Positions 35,082 to 44,351 are shown, numbered from the stretch's first letter. The stretch: DNA of 64,000 nucleotides from Pseudomonas koreensis (GCF_012986595.1 NZ_JAAQYM010000001.1:1-64000), one strand, 5' to 3'. A program made the numbers and translations. Notes: a model not told the origin generated them from the letters alone.

Positions 35082-36478
35082 GGCCTTTTCGCGAGCAGGC
35101 TCGCTCCCACAAGGGATCGCATTTCTTCAGTCACCACCGTTTCAACTGTGGGAGCGAGCCTGCTCGCGAAGGCGGCTTCGGAGTCAGGCGCAAACAGTGC
35201 TGCGACAGCCACAGGATTCGACGGAAAATAGAAGTGCACATAAGAGGCCGTCATCCGCCCTTCGCGATAAACCGCCTCGGCGCCACGCCCGCCATTCGGG
35301 CTCAGGCCCCGGGCAATCGGCGCCAGCTCGGTGGTGGTCAGGGAATGATGATAGGTGTGGCCGCGCAACGAGCCTTCCGGCAGATCCACCGCTTGCAGCG
35401 CCAGTGCCGCCAGACGCTTTTGCATCACCGCATCACCGCGCAGCAGTCCGACCAGTTCAGCGCGGGTGCCTTCGACATCGGTCAACGAGTCGAGCAGATA
35501 GAGCATGCCGCCACACTCGGCGAGCAACGGTTTACCGGCCGCGTGGTGCGCCCGGATCGCCTTGAGCATCGCGGTGTTTTGCGCCAGCGCGACATGGTGC
35601 AATTCCGGGTAACCACCGGGCAGATACAGACTGTCGGCCTCGGGCAACTGCGTATCGCGGATCGGCGAGAAGAAGCTCAACTCGGCGCCCATCGCGCGCA
35701 ACAGATCGAGGCTGGCGCCGTAGGTGAAGGCAAAGGCTTCATCGCGAGCGACGGCAATGCGCACGCCGTCAAGCAACGGCTCGGCGCTGATCACTTCAGG
35801 CGCGGCGAATTCCACCGTCGGTGGCAGCGCTACCTCGCAACTGCTGGCCAGGGCTTCGGCCGCGGCGTCGAGACGCAGGTCCAGGTCATTGAGTTCACTG
35901 GCCTGCACCAGGCCGAGGTGCCGGCTCGGCAACTCGATCCCGGTTTCGCGGGACAGCGCGCCGTACCAGCGCAAGCCTTCGGTGAGGCTGCCTTCAAGCA
36001 ATTGCGCGTGACGCAAGGTGCCGACGCGATTAGCCAGCACCCCGGCGAACGGCAGGTCCGGCTGATAGCGTGCCAGCCCCAGCGCCAGGGCGCCAAAGGT
36101 CTGGGCCATGGCCGTGCCGTCGATCACAGCCAGCACCGGCACACCAAAATGACGCGCCAGATCGGCGCTCGATGGCGTGCCGTCGAACAGGCCCATCACG
36201 CCTTCGATCAGGATCAGATCCGCTTCGGCAGCGGCTTCCCACAGCAGGCGCCGACTTTCCTGTTCGCCGACCATCCACATGTCCAGTTGATACACCGGCG
36301 CACCGCTGGCGCGCTCGAGAATCATCGGGTCGAGGAAGTCCGGGCCGCACTTGAAGACGCGCACCTTGCGCCCCTGATTGCGGTGCAAGCGAGCGAGTGC
36401 TGCGGTGACGGTGGTCTTGCCCTGACCGGAAGCCGGCGCGGCGATGAGGACCGCCGGGCAGTGACGTGGTGGATTCAA
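35078..36478 (-). CDS. cobB: cobyrinate a,c-diamide synthase with REP-encoded C-terminal tail
   Basis: 466 aa from a TTG start at 36478 that overlaps the cobO stop. ASGQGKTTV at 15-23 is the nucleotide loop of the DTBS-like domain; the GATase domain has catalytic Cys322 in LLAECGGMLYLL. It amidates the a and c carboxylates of (hydrogeno)cobyrinate. The recognisable domain ends with TASYVHFYFPSNPVAVAALF; the final 31 or so residues (FASRLAPT ... VGASLLAK) are the two arms of a REP palindrome translated in frame. The TGA that ends the frame overlaps the bluB ATG. The catalytic part looks intact. Confidence 0.95.
   Translation of the reverse strand: MNPPRHCPAVLIAAPASGQGKTTVTAALARLHRNQGRKVRVFKCGPDFLDPMILERASGAPVYQLDMWMVGEQESRRLLWEAAAEADLILIEGVMGLFDGTPSSADLARHFGVPVLAVIDGTAMAQTFGALALGLARYQPDLPFAGVLANRVGTLRHAQLLEGSLTEGLRWYGALSRETGIELPSRHLGLVQASELNDLDLRLDAAAEALASSCEVALPPTVEFAAPEVISAEPLLDGVRIAVARDEAFAFTYGASLDLLRAMGAELSFFSPIRDTQLPEADSLYLPGGYPELHHVALAQNTAMLKAIRAHHAAGKPLLAECGGMLYLLDSLTDVEGTRAELVGLLRGDAVMQKRLAALALQAVDLPEGSLRGHTYHHSLTTTELAPIARGLSPNGGRGAEAVYREGRMTASYVHFYFPSNPVAVAALFAPDSEAAFASRLAPTVETVVTEEMRSLVGASLLAKRP
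35087..35171. repeat. REP pair inside the cobB coding sequence
   Basis: Inverted units TTCGCGAGCAGGCTCGCTCC and GGGAGCGAGCCTGCTCGCGA flank about 40 nt. Unlike the other REP doublets here it is not intergenic: the cobB frame passes through both arms. Confidence 0.9.
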
Positions 36479-37086
36479 AGTTCGACGCCTTTCTGCGCTT
36501 TGATGCCCGCCTGGAAGGCGTGTTTGAGCATGCCCATTTCGGTCACGGTGTCGCCCATCTCGATCATTTCCGGCTTGGCCGCGCGACCGGTAACGATCAC
36601 GTGCTGCATCGGTGGACGCGCCTGCAGATCGCTGAGCACCTGATCCAGATCGAGGTAGCCGTGCTTGAGGGCAATGTTCAGTTCATCCAGCACCACCAGG
36701 CCGATCGACGGATCGCGCAGCAGTTCGCGCGACACGGCCCACGCAGCTTCGGCGGCGGCGATGTCGCGCTGGCGGTCCTGGGTTTCCCAGGTGAAGCCCT
36801 CGCCCATCACGTGAAAGCGCACTTGCTCCGGGAAGCGGCGGAAAAACAATTCCTCGCCGGTGCTGTTGCGGCCCTTGATGAACTGCACCACGCCGCACTG
36901 CATGCCGTGGCCCATGGCGCGGGCAAGCATGCCGAACGCCGAGCTGCTTTTGCCTTTGCCGTTGCCGGTCAGCACCAGCACCAGGCCGCACTCGTCCGGC
37001 GAATTGGCGATGCGTTCGTCGATCACGGCTTTTTTGCGCTGCATACGCGCCAGATGGCGTTCGTCACGCTCGGGGGAATCGGTCAT
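36475..37086 (-). CDS. cobO: cob(I)yrinic acid a,c-diamide adenosyltransferase
   Basis: 203 aa from ATG 37086, with GGAG upstream. The P-loop GNGKGKS is at residues 41-47, followed by SAFGMLARAMGHGMQCGVVQ and IKGRNSTGEE, the CobA/BtuR/CobO signature. GLVVLDELNIALKHGYLDL is the Walker-B-like block. It transfers the adenosyl group of ATP to cob(I)alamin precursors in the cytosol. It is the first gene of the cob operon and stands directly behind a cobalamin riboswitch. Confidence 0.97.
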   Translation of the reverse strand: MTDSPERDERHLARMQRKKAVIDERIANSPDECGLVLVLTGNGKGKSSSAFGMLARAMGHGMQCGVVQFIKGRNSTGEELFFRRFPEQVRFHVMGEGFTWETQDRQRDIAAAEAAWAVSRELLRDPSIGLVVLDELNIALKHGYLDLDQVLSDLQARPPMQHVIVTGRAAKPEMIEMGDTVTEMGMLKHAFQAGIKAQKGVEL

Positions 37087-37141
37087 GGGGGAGCTCTCCG
37101 TTGAGGCTGGATAACGGCGGGCAGGCACAAGAATAGACGGC

Positions 37142-37171
37142 AAAAAGCCTGGCATCGCCCACCGTGATGCC
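37142..37171 (-). terminator. riboswitch-controlled terminator before cobO
   Basis: Leftward reading GGCATC-ACGGTGGGC-GATGCC followed by AGGCTTTTTG; a stem and T-run just downstream of the cobalamin aptamer, the likely expression platform. Confidence 0.65.
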
Positions 37172-37174
37172 GCT

Positions 37175-37350
37175 GGATGGATCAGGCCGGTCTCCGGGCT
37201 CATGAGCGGCGAATCGCCTGGCTGCGCGCCTTCCCGCTTCTGTCGAGGCAGTGGCTCAAGGCGCAGCTTTTACTCATTTACCGTTGCGGGGGCAGCGCCG
37301 GGATCGTGATCGTTCTTCGCTTGAAGACAACCCTCACCGGCTTCCCTGTT
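37175..37350 (-). ncRNA. cobalamin riboswitch
   Basis: On the leftward strand: GGGAAGCCGGTGAGGGTTGTC (37347-37327), AGCCACTGCCTC (37256-37245) and the B12 box GAGCCCGGAGACCGGCC near 37201-37185. These are the conserved blocks of the AdoCbl aptamer in the correct order. It lies about 100 nt upstream of cobO, so adenosylcobalamin should switch off the whole cob operon. Confidence 0.93.
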
Positions 37351-37562
37351 TCACTCTGTCGACACGCGTCACAGAGCACCTGAAACAAGCGGCGAAGGTT
37401 AGAGGGTTGGGGGTGGAGCGTCAATTAAAGAGGGGGCCGTCGGGCGAATAACTGCCGTCGATCAATTATCTGACGCCAATCTTGTGCCACGCTGTTACAA
37501 ATGATATCAAAGAGCCATGCTTTTGATTGAAAAAGCACCTCACAACAATAAGGATGATGACG

Positions 37563-38147
37563 ATGCAAGGCATGATCATCAGCAACCCGCGCCTGGAATT
37601 CCTGCGCCCGGTGCTAGAACGCTGGTTTGACTGTATCGACCGCTACAACGCCGTGCGCGGCGACAATGACACGCCGTACTGGCATGACGAGAAAGCCAAT
37701 CTCGGATTGCTCTCCGCAGCGGCCTGGATGGCCGAACTGGTCACCCTCTGCGACACCGCCACCCGCAAGCAGAACGAGGACGGCGAGCGCAATGCCCGCG
37801 CCGATCTGTTCCTCGCCGGCACCGAGGACCGCGCCTACATTCAGGCCACCCAGCGCTGGCCGCGGGTCAACAATCTCAACCTGACCCAGGCCCTGCTGGA
37901 GATCACCAGCGACGCCAAACGTATCAGCTTTGCCAGCGACCTCAAGCTCGGCTGCCTGTTCGTCGCGCCGCAAAAAGCCCAGCACAGCGCCAGCCCCGAA
38001 GAACTGCAGGACATGGTCGACGACTTGCAAAAGGAACACACCTGCGCCGTCGCCTGGTATTTCCCCTACGCCTACCGCAAGTTGCGCAGCGAAGCGGGCA
38101 ACTATCACCCGGGCATCGCCGTGCTGTTCAAAGAGGCCCGTGACTGA
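37563..38147 (+). CDS. uncharacterised 194-aa protein
   Basis: Start at ATG 37563, with AAGG 9 nt upstream (in-frame ATGs at 37554 and 37557 are alternatives). Soluble, no signal peptide. Readable blocks: NPRLEFLRPVLERWFDCIDR, GLLSAAAWMAELVTLCDTAT, GTEDRAYIQATQRWPRVNNL and VAWYFPYAYRKLRSEAGNYH. The content of charged and aromatic residues suggests a folded cytosolic protein. No family recognised. It is divergent from the cobalamin operon and stands alone, so genomic context gives no clear role. Confidence 0.75.
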   Translation: MQGMIISNPRLEFLRPVLERWFDCIDRYNAVRGDNDTPYWHDEKANLGLLSAAAWMAELVTLCDTATRKQNEDGERNARADLFLAGTEDRAYIQATQRWPRVNNLNLTQALLEITSDAKRISFASDLKLGCLFVAPQKAQHSASPEELQDMVDDLQKEHTCAVAWYFPYAYRKLRSEAGNYHPGIAVLFKEARD

Positions 38148-38213
38148 GCGGTTGAACCATCGGGTGCGCAGGCTCCTCTATGATTAAGCATGCATTCATA
38201 GGGAAGATCAGTA

Positions 38214-39527
38214 ATGCGCAAAACCCAACTCGCTCTTGTCATCGCTCTGGCCGGAGGGCTCGCCGCCTGCGGTGAATCCTCCAGCCTGCAAGTTTCCGAC
38301 GGCACCGGCCCGTCGCCGAAACTGCCCGAACCGAACAAAACCCTGATTCCGACAGTGAACATCGCCCCGGCGGTCGGCTGGCCTGCGGGCGGCAAACCGA
38401 CTGCGGCGGCGGGCACGCAAGTGGCCGCGTTTGCCGAAGGCCTCGACCATCCACGCTGGCTCTACGTGCTGCCCAACGGCGATGTGCTGGTGGCAGAAAC
38501 CAACGCTCCGCCCAAACCTGATGACAGCAGCGGTATTCGTGGCTGGGTGATGAAGAAGGTCATGGGCAAGGCCGGTGCTGGCGTGCCGAGCCCGAATCGC
38601 ATCACCCTGCTGCGCGATGCCGATCACGACGGCGTGGCCGAGACCCGCACGGTGTTTCTGCAGAACCTCAATTCGCCGTTTGGCATGACCCTGGTCGGCA
38701 ATGATTTGTATGTGGCTGACACCGATCGCCTGCTGCGCTTCCACTACGAACCCGGTGCGACCGAGATCAAGTCGCAGCCGATCAAGGTCACCGACCTGCC
38801 GGGCGGTACGCTGAACCATCACTGGACCAAGAACGTCATCGCCAGCAAGGACGGAAGCAAGCTGTACGTCACCGTCGGCTCGAACAGCAACGTTGGCGAA
38901 AACGGTCTGGATAAAGAGGAAGGTCGCGCGGCGATCTGGGAAGTGGATCGCGCCACCGGCAATCACCGGATCTTCGCCTCGGGCATCCGCAACCCCAACG
39001 GCCTCGCGTGGGAACCCACCACGGGCGCGCTGTGGACGGCGGTCAACGAGCGTGACGAGATCGGCAGCGACCTGGTGCCGGACTACATCACCTCAGTCAA
39101 GGACGGCGGCTTCTATGGCTGGCCCTTCAGCTACTACGGCCAGCACGTGGACGTGCGCGTGAAGCCGCAAAACCTCGATCTGGTGGCCAAGGCCATCGCA
39201 CCGGATTATGCCGTCGGCCCGCATACCGCTTCGCTGGGCTTGACCTTCGCCGAAGGCAACAGCCTGCCGGCGCAGTTCAAAGAAGGCGCGTTCATCGGCC
39301 AGCACGGCTCATGGAACCGCAAACCGCACAGTGGCTATAAAGTGATTTTCGTGCCGTTCGCCGCAGGCAAGCCGAACGGGGCGCCGGTGGATGTACTGAC
39401 CGGCTTCCTCGACAAGGACGAAAACGCACTGGGCCGCCCGGTGGGCGTGGTGATCGACCAGCAAGGTGGCTTGCTGGTGGCCGATGATGTGGGGAACAAG
39501 GTGTGGCGAGTCTCGGCCACGAAGTAA
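38214..39527 (+). CDS. lipoprotein PQQ-dependent sugar (sorbosone-type) dehydrogenase
   Basis: 437 aa with a lipoprotein signal (ALAGGLAAC lipobox, Cys19), so it is anchored at the periplasmic face. The beta-propeller of the GdhB/sorbosone dehydrogenase family is seen as [77 protein letters not shown] and [12 protein letters not shown]. It oxidises a sugar or alcohol using PQQ and passes electrons to the respiratory chain; the substrate is not known. A REP doublet follows. Confidence 0.88.
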   Translation: MRKTQLALVIALAGGLAACGESSSLQVSDGTGPSPKLPEPNKTLIPTVNIAPAVGWPAGGKPTAAAGTQVAAFAEGLDHPRWLYVLPNGDVLVAETNAPPKPDDSSGIRGWVMKKVMGKAGAGVPSPNRITLLRDADHDGVAETRTVFLQNLNSPFGMTLVGNDLYVADTDRLLRFHYEPGATEIKSQPIKVTDLPGGTLNHHWTKNVIASKDGSKLYVTVGSNSNVGENGLDKEEGRAAIWEVDRATGNHRIFASGIRNPNGLAWEPTTGALWTAVNERDEIGSDLVPDYITSVKDGGFYGWPFSYYGQHVDVRVKPQNLDLVAKAIAPDYAVGPHTASLGLTFAEGNSLPAQFKEGAFIGQHGSWNRKPHSGYKVIFVPFAAGKPNGAPVDVLTGFLDKDENALGRPVGVVIDQQGGLLVADDVGNKVWRVSATK

Positions 39528-39548
39528 TGTTGGATGTGACCTGAAACA

Positions 39549-39641
39549 ACTGTGGGAGCGAGCCTGCTCGCGAATGCGGAGTGTCAGCCTCCATTGAGTT
39601 GACTGATACACCGCTTTCGCGAGCAGGCTCGCTCCCACATT
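39549..39641. repeat. REP pair (GTGGGAGCGAGCCTGCTCGCGA type)
   Basis: Two inverted REP units about 40 nt apart between convergent genes. Confidence 0.85.
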
Positions 39642-39660
39642 AGGATTGCTGCGATTTTTA

Positions 39661-40197
39661 CTACGGGTTATGCGCCAGATGCTCCGGCTGCAACACCCGC
39701 TTGGCACTCAGATAAGCCTTCTGCCAATACGCCTTCGACAGGCTGTCCAGCTTCACCGTGCCGCCGGTTGCCGGCGCATGCACGAAGCGCCCTTCTCCAA
39801 CGTAGATCCCGGCATGACTGACCTGCGAGCCGCCATTGGTGGCGAAGAAAATCAGGTCGCCGGTCTGCAAACCTTCCTTGCCGACATTCGGCGCCTGCAT
39901 CACGATCATCTCGCGCGTCGAGCGCGGCAAGCTGATACCGGCCGCATCGCGGTAGACGAAACCGATCAGGCCACTGCAATCAAACCCGGAGTCTGGCGTG
40001 TTGCCGCCCCAGCGATAAGGCGTACCGACCAGGCCGAGCGCGCGAAACAGCACGTCTTCAGCGGCGGGCGAGAACGACTGGGAAGGTCCGAACACCACCG
40101 GAGCGCGTACGACGGGCGCAGGCGGCGGAGTGCGGCTGGCGCAGGCGCTGAGCAGCGCTGCGAAGAAGATCACTGTGAGGCGGGCCGACATCGTCAT
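39661..40197 (-). CDS. NlpC/P60 (C40) cell-wall peptidase lipoprotein, copy 1
   Basis: 178 aa from ATG 40197, with AGGA 10 nt upstream. Lipobox LLSAC at the end of a short signal peptide. The C40 peptidase domain covers about residues 50-165: GTPYRWGGNTPDSGFDCSGL with the catalytic Cys, LPRSTREM, LQTGDLIFFATNG, and VSHAGIYVGEGRFVHAP with the catalytic His. It should cleave peptide cross-links or stems of peptidoglycan from the outer or inner membrane. A close paralogue follows upstream (40417-41034); they are tandem duplicates with a terminator between them. Confidence 0.93.
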   Translation of the reverse strand: MTMSARLTVIFFAALLSACASRTPPPAPVVRAPVVFGPSQSFSPAAEDVLFRALGLVGTPYRWGGNTPDSGFDCSGLIGFVYRDAAGISLPRSTREMIVMQAPNVGKEGLQTGDLIFFATNGGSQVSHAGIYVGEGRFVHAPATGGTVKLDSLSKAYWQKAYLSAKRVLQPEHLAHNP

Positions 40198-40248
40198 AAG
40201 CAGAACATCCTGATCTGGCTGCGGCTTTCTCTGCCGGATGGACAGAAA

Positions 40249-40283
40249 CAAAACCGCCTGCGGAGCACGCAGGCGGTTTGCCA
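40249..40283 (-). terminator. terminator between the two NlpC/P60 genes
   Basis: Leftward: AAACCGCCTGCG-TGCT-CGCAGGCGGTTTTG, perfect GC stem with a T-run. Confidence 0.88.
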
Positions 40284-40416
40284 TCAATATAGATACAGGA
40301 TTCTAGCGGCTATACGACAAACTTCAAGTAAGACTTTAACTTCACCTTGTAAAGTCTAGGTCTACTCCGGTGCCGCGGGCCGTTTTTGTCGCCACGGACA
40401 TGGCGACAACGGGGAA

Positions 40417-41034
40417 TTACTTGCGAGCGGTGACCACGGTCGGTGCCATCGCGAGGGCGCGCTTGGCTTCGATGAAGGTCTTGCTCCAGTAGCTGTCACC
40501 CAGGCTGTCGATGCGAACACCGCCGCTGCGACGACTGCTGGAGTGAATGAACTGGTTGTCACCCAGGTAGATCCCGGCGTGGCTTACACGACCGCGACGA
40601 CCGTTGGTGGCGAAGAACAGCAGATCGCCCGGCTCAAGATTGCTGCGTGAGACCAGAGGGGCATCCACGTTGATCATTTCGCGGGTAGAGCGCGGCAGGT
40701 TCATGCCAGCTTCTTCGCGGAACAGGTAGCCGATGAAACCGCTGCAGTCGAAACCGGCTTCAGAGGTACCGCCGAAACGGTAACGGGTACCGATCAGGGA
40801 CATGCCGCGTTCGAGGATGCTGTCGGCCAGAACCGGAAGCTCGTAGGGCTTCTTGCCGTTGAAATCGGCGAGTTCTTTTTCGGTGGCCAGCTCTTCCTGG
40901 TAAATAACGGAAGACTGCGCCGTGGCGGAATTTTTAACCTGTTGAGGCTGCTCTTGGACTGGAGAATGAGCAGCGCAACCGAACAACAGGGTGACGAGTG
41001 CGAGAGGCACGAGGGGTGCGAAGCGATTTAGCAT
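40417..41034 (-). CDS. NlpC/P60 (C40) cell-wall peptidase lipoprotein, copy 2
   Basis: 205 aa from ATG 41034. Signal peptide with lipobox LLFGC (MLNRFAPLVPLALVTLLFGC), then a low-complexity linker (PVQEQPQQVKNSATAQS) and the C40 domain at about 80-195: GTRYRFGGTSEAGFDCSGFI (catalytic Cys), LPRSTREMINVD, GDLLFFATNGRRG, VSHAGIYLGDNQFIHSS (catalytic His). Shares the order of motifs with the downstream copy 1, consistent with gene duplication. As I recall, P. aeruginosa also has an adjacent pair of this kind. Confidence 0.93.
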   Translation of the reverse strand: MLNRFAPLVPLALVTLLFGCAAHSPVQEQPQQVKNSATAQSSVIYQEELATEKELADFNGKKPYELPVLADSILERGMSLIGTRYRFGGTSEAGFDCSGFIGYLFREEAGMNLPRSTREMINVDAPLVSRSNLEPGDLLFFATNGRRGRVSHAGIYLGDNQFIHSSSRRSGGVRIDSLGDSYWSKTFIEAKRALAMAPTVVTARK

Positions 41035-41260
41035 GGGCACGACCGTGGCTGAAGTTGTAAAGAAGCCGAGACTATGCCCGCTATCGGCCTCATTTGCAAA
41101 TTCAATCGATCTTTTTGTGACTTCCCGGTTTCTCGTTTACATCTAAGCGCTTAAGCCCATTTGAATCGATACGCGGTCTGCACACAGTGCGGAAAAGCGG
41201 ATTTTCTGGCGCCTGAAATATGTCGAAACCGTCCGAAAGCCCCGAATTTAAAGGGCTGTA

Positions 41261-41965
41261 CTACCAACCAAGGGTTTCTTTCAGGAACGGAATTGTCAGC
41301 TTGCGTTGTGCCTGCAGCGAGGCCTGATCCAGCTGTTCGAGCAGGTCGAACAATGCACTCATGCTGCGGGTGCCCCGGGTCAAAATAAAATGCCCGACTT
41401 CATCGGTCAGGTGCAGACCTCGACGCGAAGCGCGCAATTGCAGCGCGCGCAATTTGTCTTCATCGGAAAGCGGTCGCATCTGGAATATCAGCGCCAGGGT
41501 CAGGCGCGATTTGAGGTCGGCCAGTTTGACCGGCAGCTCACGAGGCGAGGTAGAGGCGGCAATCAGCAAGCGCCGACCGCTGTCACGCAGACGGTTGAAC
41601 AGGTGAAACATTGCCTCTTCCCAATCCGCCTTGCCGGCAATCACCTGCAGGTCATCGAGGCAGACCAGTTCGTACTGTTCAAGGTTGTCGAGAATTTCGA
41701 TACCGCGATCCATCAACTCGGCCAGCGGCAGGTACACCGCCGGTTCACCCATCTGCTCGAAGCGCAGGCATGCGGCCTGCAACAGATGCGTACGCCCTAC
41801 CCCGTGCTTGCCCCACAGGTAAATCAGGCTTTCGGTCCAGCCGGCGTCGGCTTCGCATAGGCGCTCGACATAGCCGAGTGCAGCGGCATTGGCGCCTGGG
41901 TAGTAGTTGATGAAGGTGGCGTCGTCACGCAGACGCACACCTAGGGGCAGCTGAATCGGTTTCAT
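41261..41965 (-). CDS. hda: DnaA regulatory inactivator Hda
   Basis: 234 aa AAA+ protein. N-terminal MKPIQLPLGVRL contains the QLPL clamp-binding motif. Walker A-like LWGKHGVGRTHLLQA is near residue 55, Walker B LVCLDDLQVI near 105, and the sensor region ASTSPRELPVKLADLKSRLT near 140. With the beta clamp it stimulates ATP hydrolysis by DnaA after initiation, preventing re-initiation. It is upstream of the NlpC genes on the same strand but separately spaced. Confidence 0.96.
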   Translation of the reverse strand: MKPIQLPLGVRLRDDATFINYYPGANAAALGYVERLCEADAGWTESLIYLWGKHGVGRTHLLQAACLRFEQMGEPAVYLPLAELMDRGIEILDNLEQYELVCLDDLQVIAGKADWEEAMFHLFNRLRDSGRRLLIAASTSPRELPVKLADLKSRLTLALIFQMRPLSDEDKLRALQLRASRRGLHLTDEVGHFILTRGTRSMSALFDLLEQLDQASLQAQRKLTIPFLKETLGW

Positions 41966-42184
41966 GCTGACTGAACAGTTCTCAAGGAACCGTTAGTGGC
42001 CTCTGTGTAAAGTTTGCGAAGTTTATACCCGTGAAGCTGAGCGCACAATGCGACAGACCCCAAGCAAAATCAAAGGTTTGCGTTAACACGCTGGTTTTAT
42101 GACAGTTTCTCTGACGCGGCGCTGAGCAAATCCGCCGCAAAACACGGGCCAACCCGGCGCAATGCTGGGCCGCCCGCGAAGACG

Positions 42185-43258
42185 TTACAGTTCGGGCTCA
42201 TCCGTCCCGCTGTAGATATCGGAGTCTTTATACAAATCATGGACGTGACGCACCAGCACCATGATCACCGCTGCCACCGGCAGCGCCAGCAGCACACCGG
42301 TAAACCCGAACAGCTCGCCACCGGCCAGAATCGCAAAGATCACCGCCACCGGGTGCAGACCGATCCGGTCGCCCACCAGCAGTGGCGTCAGCACCATGCC
42401 CTCCAGGGCCTGGCCCACCATGAATACCGCGACAATCCCGATCATCGGGTACAGATCGCCACCGAACTGGAACAATCCGGCAATCAGCGCCGCGCCAATC
42501 CCGATCACGAAGCCCATGTACGGCACGATCGCCGCCAGACCCGCGATCAGACCGATCAACAGCCCCAGTTCCAGACCGACAATCATCAAGCCCGCCGCAT
42601 AGATCACGCCCAGCGCGAGCATGACCAGCAATTGCCCGCGTACGAACGCACCCAGCACCTCATGGCACTCACCGGCCAGCGAGACGATGGTTTCTTCACG
42701 ATCGCGCGGCAACAGGCTGCGGATCTTGGCCATCATCACGTCCCAGTCGCGCAGCAGGTAGAAGCTCACAACCGGAATCAGCACCAGATTCGCCAGCCAG
42801 CCAATCAGCGCCAGGCTGGAAGCCGTGGCTTGACTGAGCACCACACCGACGATGTCAGTGGTCTGGCCCATGTGCTCGCTGATCGCGGCCTTGACCTTGT
42901 CGAACTTCCAGAAGCCGTCCGACAGCCCCAGCTTCGACTGTGCCCACGGCAGCGCCGTATGTTGCAACCAGTCGAGCATCTGTGGCGCGAGCTCGTACAA
43001 GCGCAGCAACTGTTTGGCGAGCATCGGCACCAGCACCAGCATCAATGTGGTGACGATCAACGTGAACAAGGCAAACACCGCGATCACGCCCCAGGTACGG
43101 GACAGGCCCAGACGCTCCAGGCGATCCACCAGCGGATCGAACAGATACGCCAGCAGCAGCGCCACCAGAAATGGCGTGAGAATCGGATGCAGCAACCAGA
43201 CGAACGCGCACAGCAGGACTACCCCGCCAAGCCAGAACCAACGCCGCGTATCAGCCAT
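42185..43258 (-). CDS. AI-2E (PerM) family permease
   Basis: 357 aa with about eight hydrophobic helices. LLHPILTPFLVALLLAYLFD near the start is the family opener; QATASSLALIGWLANLVLIP, IAGLAAIVPYMGFVIGIGAA and GMVLTPLLVGDRIGLHPVAV are the conserved blocks of UPF0118/AI-2E exporters. The physiological cargo is unclear in most members (AI-2, sodium or others). It sits between hda and the DUF2066 gene, both in the same direction, as is usual in Pseudomonas. Confidence 0.92.
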   Translation of the reverse strand: MADTRRWFWLGGVVLLCAFVWLLHPILTPFLVALLLAYLFDPLVDRLERLGLSRTWGVIAVFALFTLIVTTLMLVLVPMLAKQLLRLYELAPQMLDWLQHTALPWAQSKLGLSDGFWKFDKVKAAISEHMGQTTDIVGVVLSQATASSLALIGWLANLVLIPVVSFYLLRDWDVMMAKIRSLLPRDREETIVSLAGECHEVLGAFVRGQLLVMLALGVIYAAGLMIVGLELGLLIGLIAGLAAIVPYMGFVIGIGAALIAGLFQFGGDLYPMIGIVAVFMVGQALEGMVLTPLLVGDRIGLHPVAVIFAILAGGELFGFTGVLLALPVAAVIMVLVRHVHDLYKDSDIYSGTDEPEL

Positions 43259-43292
43259 GTACCACTCCTACTGCTTCTATATAAAGAAAGAC

Positions 43293-44351
43293 TTACCAGC
43301 GAAACCGCAACGACGGTGCCACCGGGGTCGGAACCGGCGCTGCAACAGGCACAGCCCCTGCGACGGCGGGCTGTGGCGCTGCGACGGGGGTCGGCGCTTC
43401 GGCCGGCAACTCCTGCAACTTCGCCAGCGACAATTGCGCACGCAACTGATCGGCACTGCCGTTGACCCGATACACGATACGATCGCCATCGACACTTTGC
43501 AGACGCACACCGAACGGTTCGAGTAACCGCAGCAGTGCGGCGTAATGCTCCAGATTCATGCCCTGCACTTCGAGGGTCTGTTGACCCGAAGCGCCAGGTT
43601 TGGCGACAAATCGCGGCGCCAGACGCTCGGCCACCGCCAGCATCACCGCATCGGCCACAGCAGCCTGATCGGCGCCCTGCACGCTGCCGGCCTCTTTCTG
43701 GTCGCCCAGCCACAGATGCCATTTGGCCTGCCACTGCCCGCCCTCTTCGTGCGCATGCACCGCGAGCAAGGCATCCGCGCCGTAACGCTCCGAGGCACCG
43801 CGCAATGGCGCTGGATCAGTGCCATCCAGCACCGGCGCGGTAGCCACCAGTTGTTCACTCAGGTCCGCCAGCGGCAAGCGCAATGGCAGGCCACGATGCT
43901 GGGCCGCTGCACGCAACGGTGCAGCGGCAGACTGACCGTCGCCGACCAGACTCGAGCCTTCAGTCGAATCGTTCAGCCACCAGCTCAGAATCGACGGCCG
44001 ACTTGCGCCCCACAATGACAACCCTGCCCGACGCAGCGCCTGCTCGGTGGTGGCCGGATCGAAATCGACCTTCAGCACTTCCGGCGGCCCGGCATCGAAG
44101 CCGAATTGGCTGATGATCTGTTGCGGATCCTTGCGAATCGCCGCCAGCCCCGGATTCTGCGGGGCCTTCGGGTCACCGGTCAGTCGCAGCACCAAGGTAT
44201 CCAGCGCCGCCTGAGTGGCGCGATCACGCTCTTCCGGTGCCTGGCTGCTGACCGGCTGACGTACTTGATAGAGACCCTTGAGGTTTTCGGCATGACTCGC
44301 CAGGCTGACCACAGACAAACAACCCACAACCAACAATTTACAAAAACGCAT
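43293..44351 (-). CDS. DUF2066 exported protein
   Basis: 352 aa with a signal peptide (MRFCKLLVVGCLSVVSLASH, then AENLKGLY). DUF2066 is recognised from YQVRQPVSSQAPEERDRATQ and AALDTLVLRLTGDPKAPQNPG. A Pro/Ala/Val-rich tail (about residues 315-345) precedes the end SLRFRW. No catalytic residues recognised. It is divergent from purM and about 35 nt upstream of the permease gene, with which it may be co-transcribed. Function unknown. Confidence 0.9.
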   Translation of the reverse strand: MRFCKLLVVGCLSVVSLASHAENLKGLYQVRQPVSSQAPEERDRATQAALDTLVLRLTGDPKAPQNPGLAAIRKDPQQIISQFGFDAGPPEVLKVDFDPATTEQALRRAGLSLWGASRPSILSWWLNDSTEGSSLVGDGQSAAAPLRAAAQHRGLPLRLPLADLSEQLVATAPVLDGTDPAPLRGASERYGADALLAVHAHEEGGQWQAKWHLWLGDQKEAGSVQGADQAAVADAVMLAVAERLAPRFVAKPGASGQQTLEVQGMNLEHYAALLRLLEPFGVRLQSVDGDRIVYRVNGSADQLRAQLSLAKLQELPAEAPTPVAAPQPAVAGAVPVAAPVPTPVAPSLRFRW

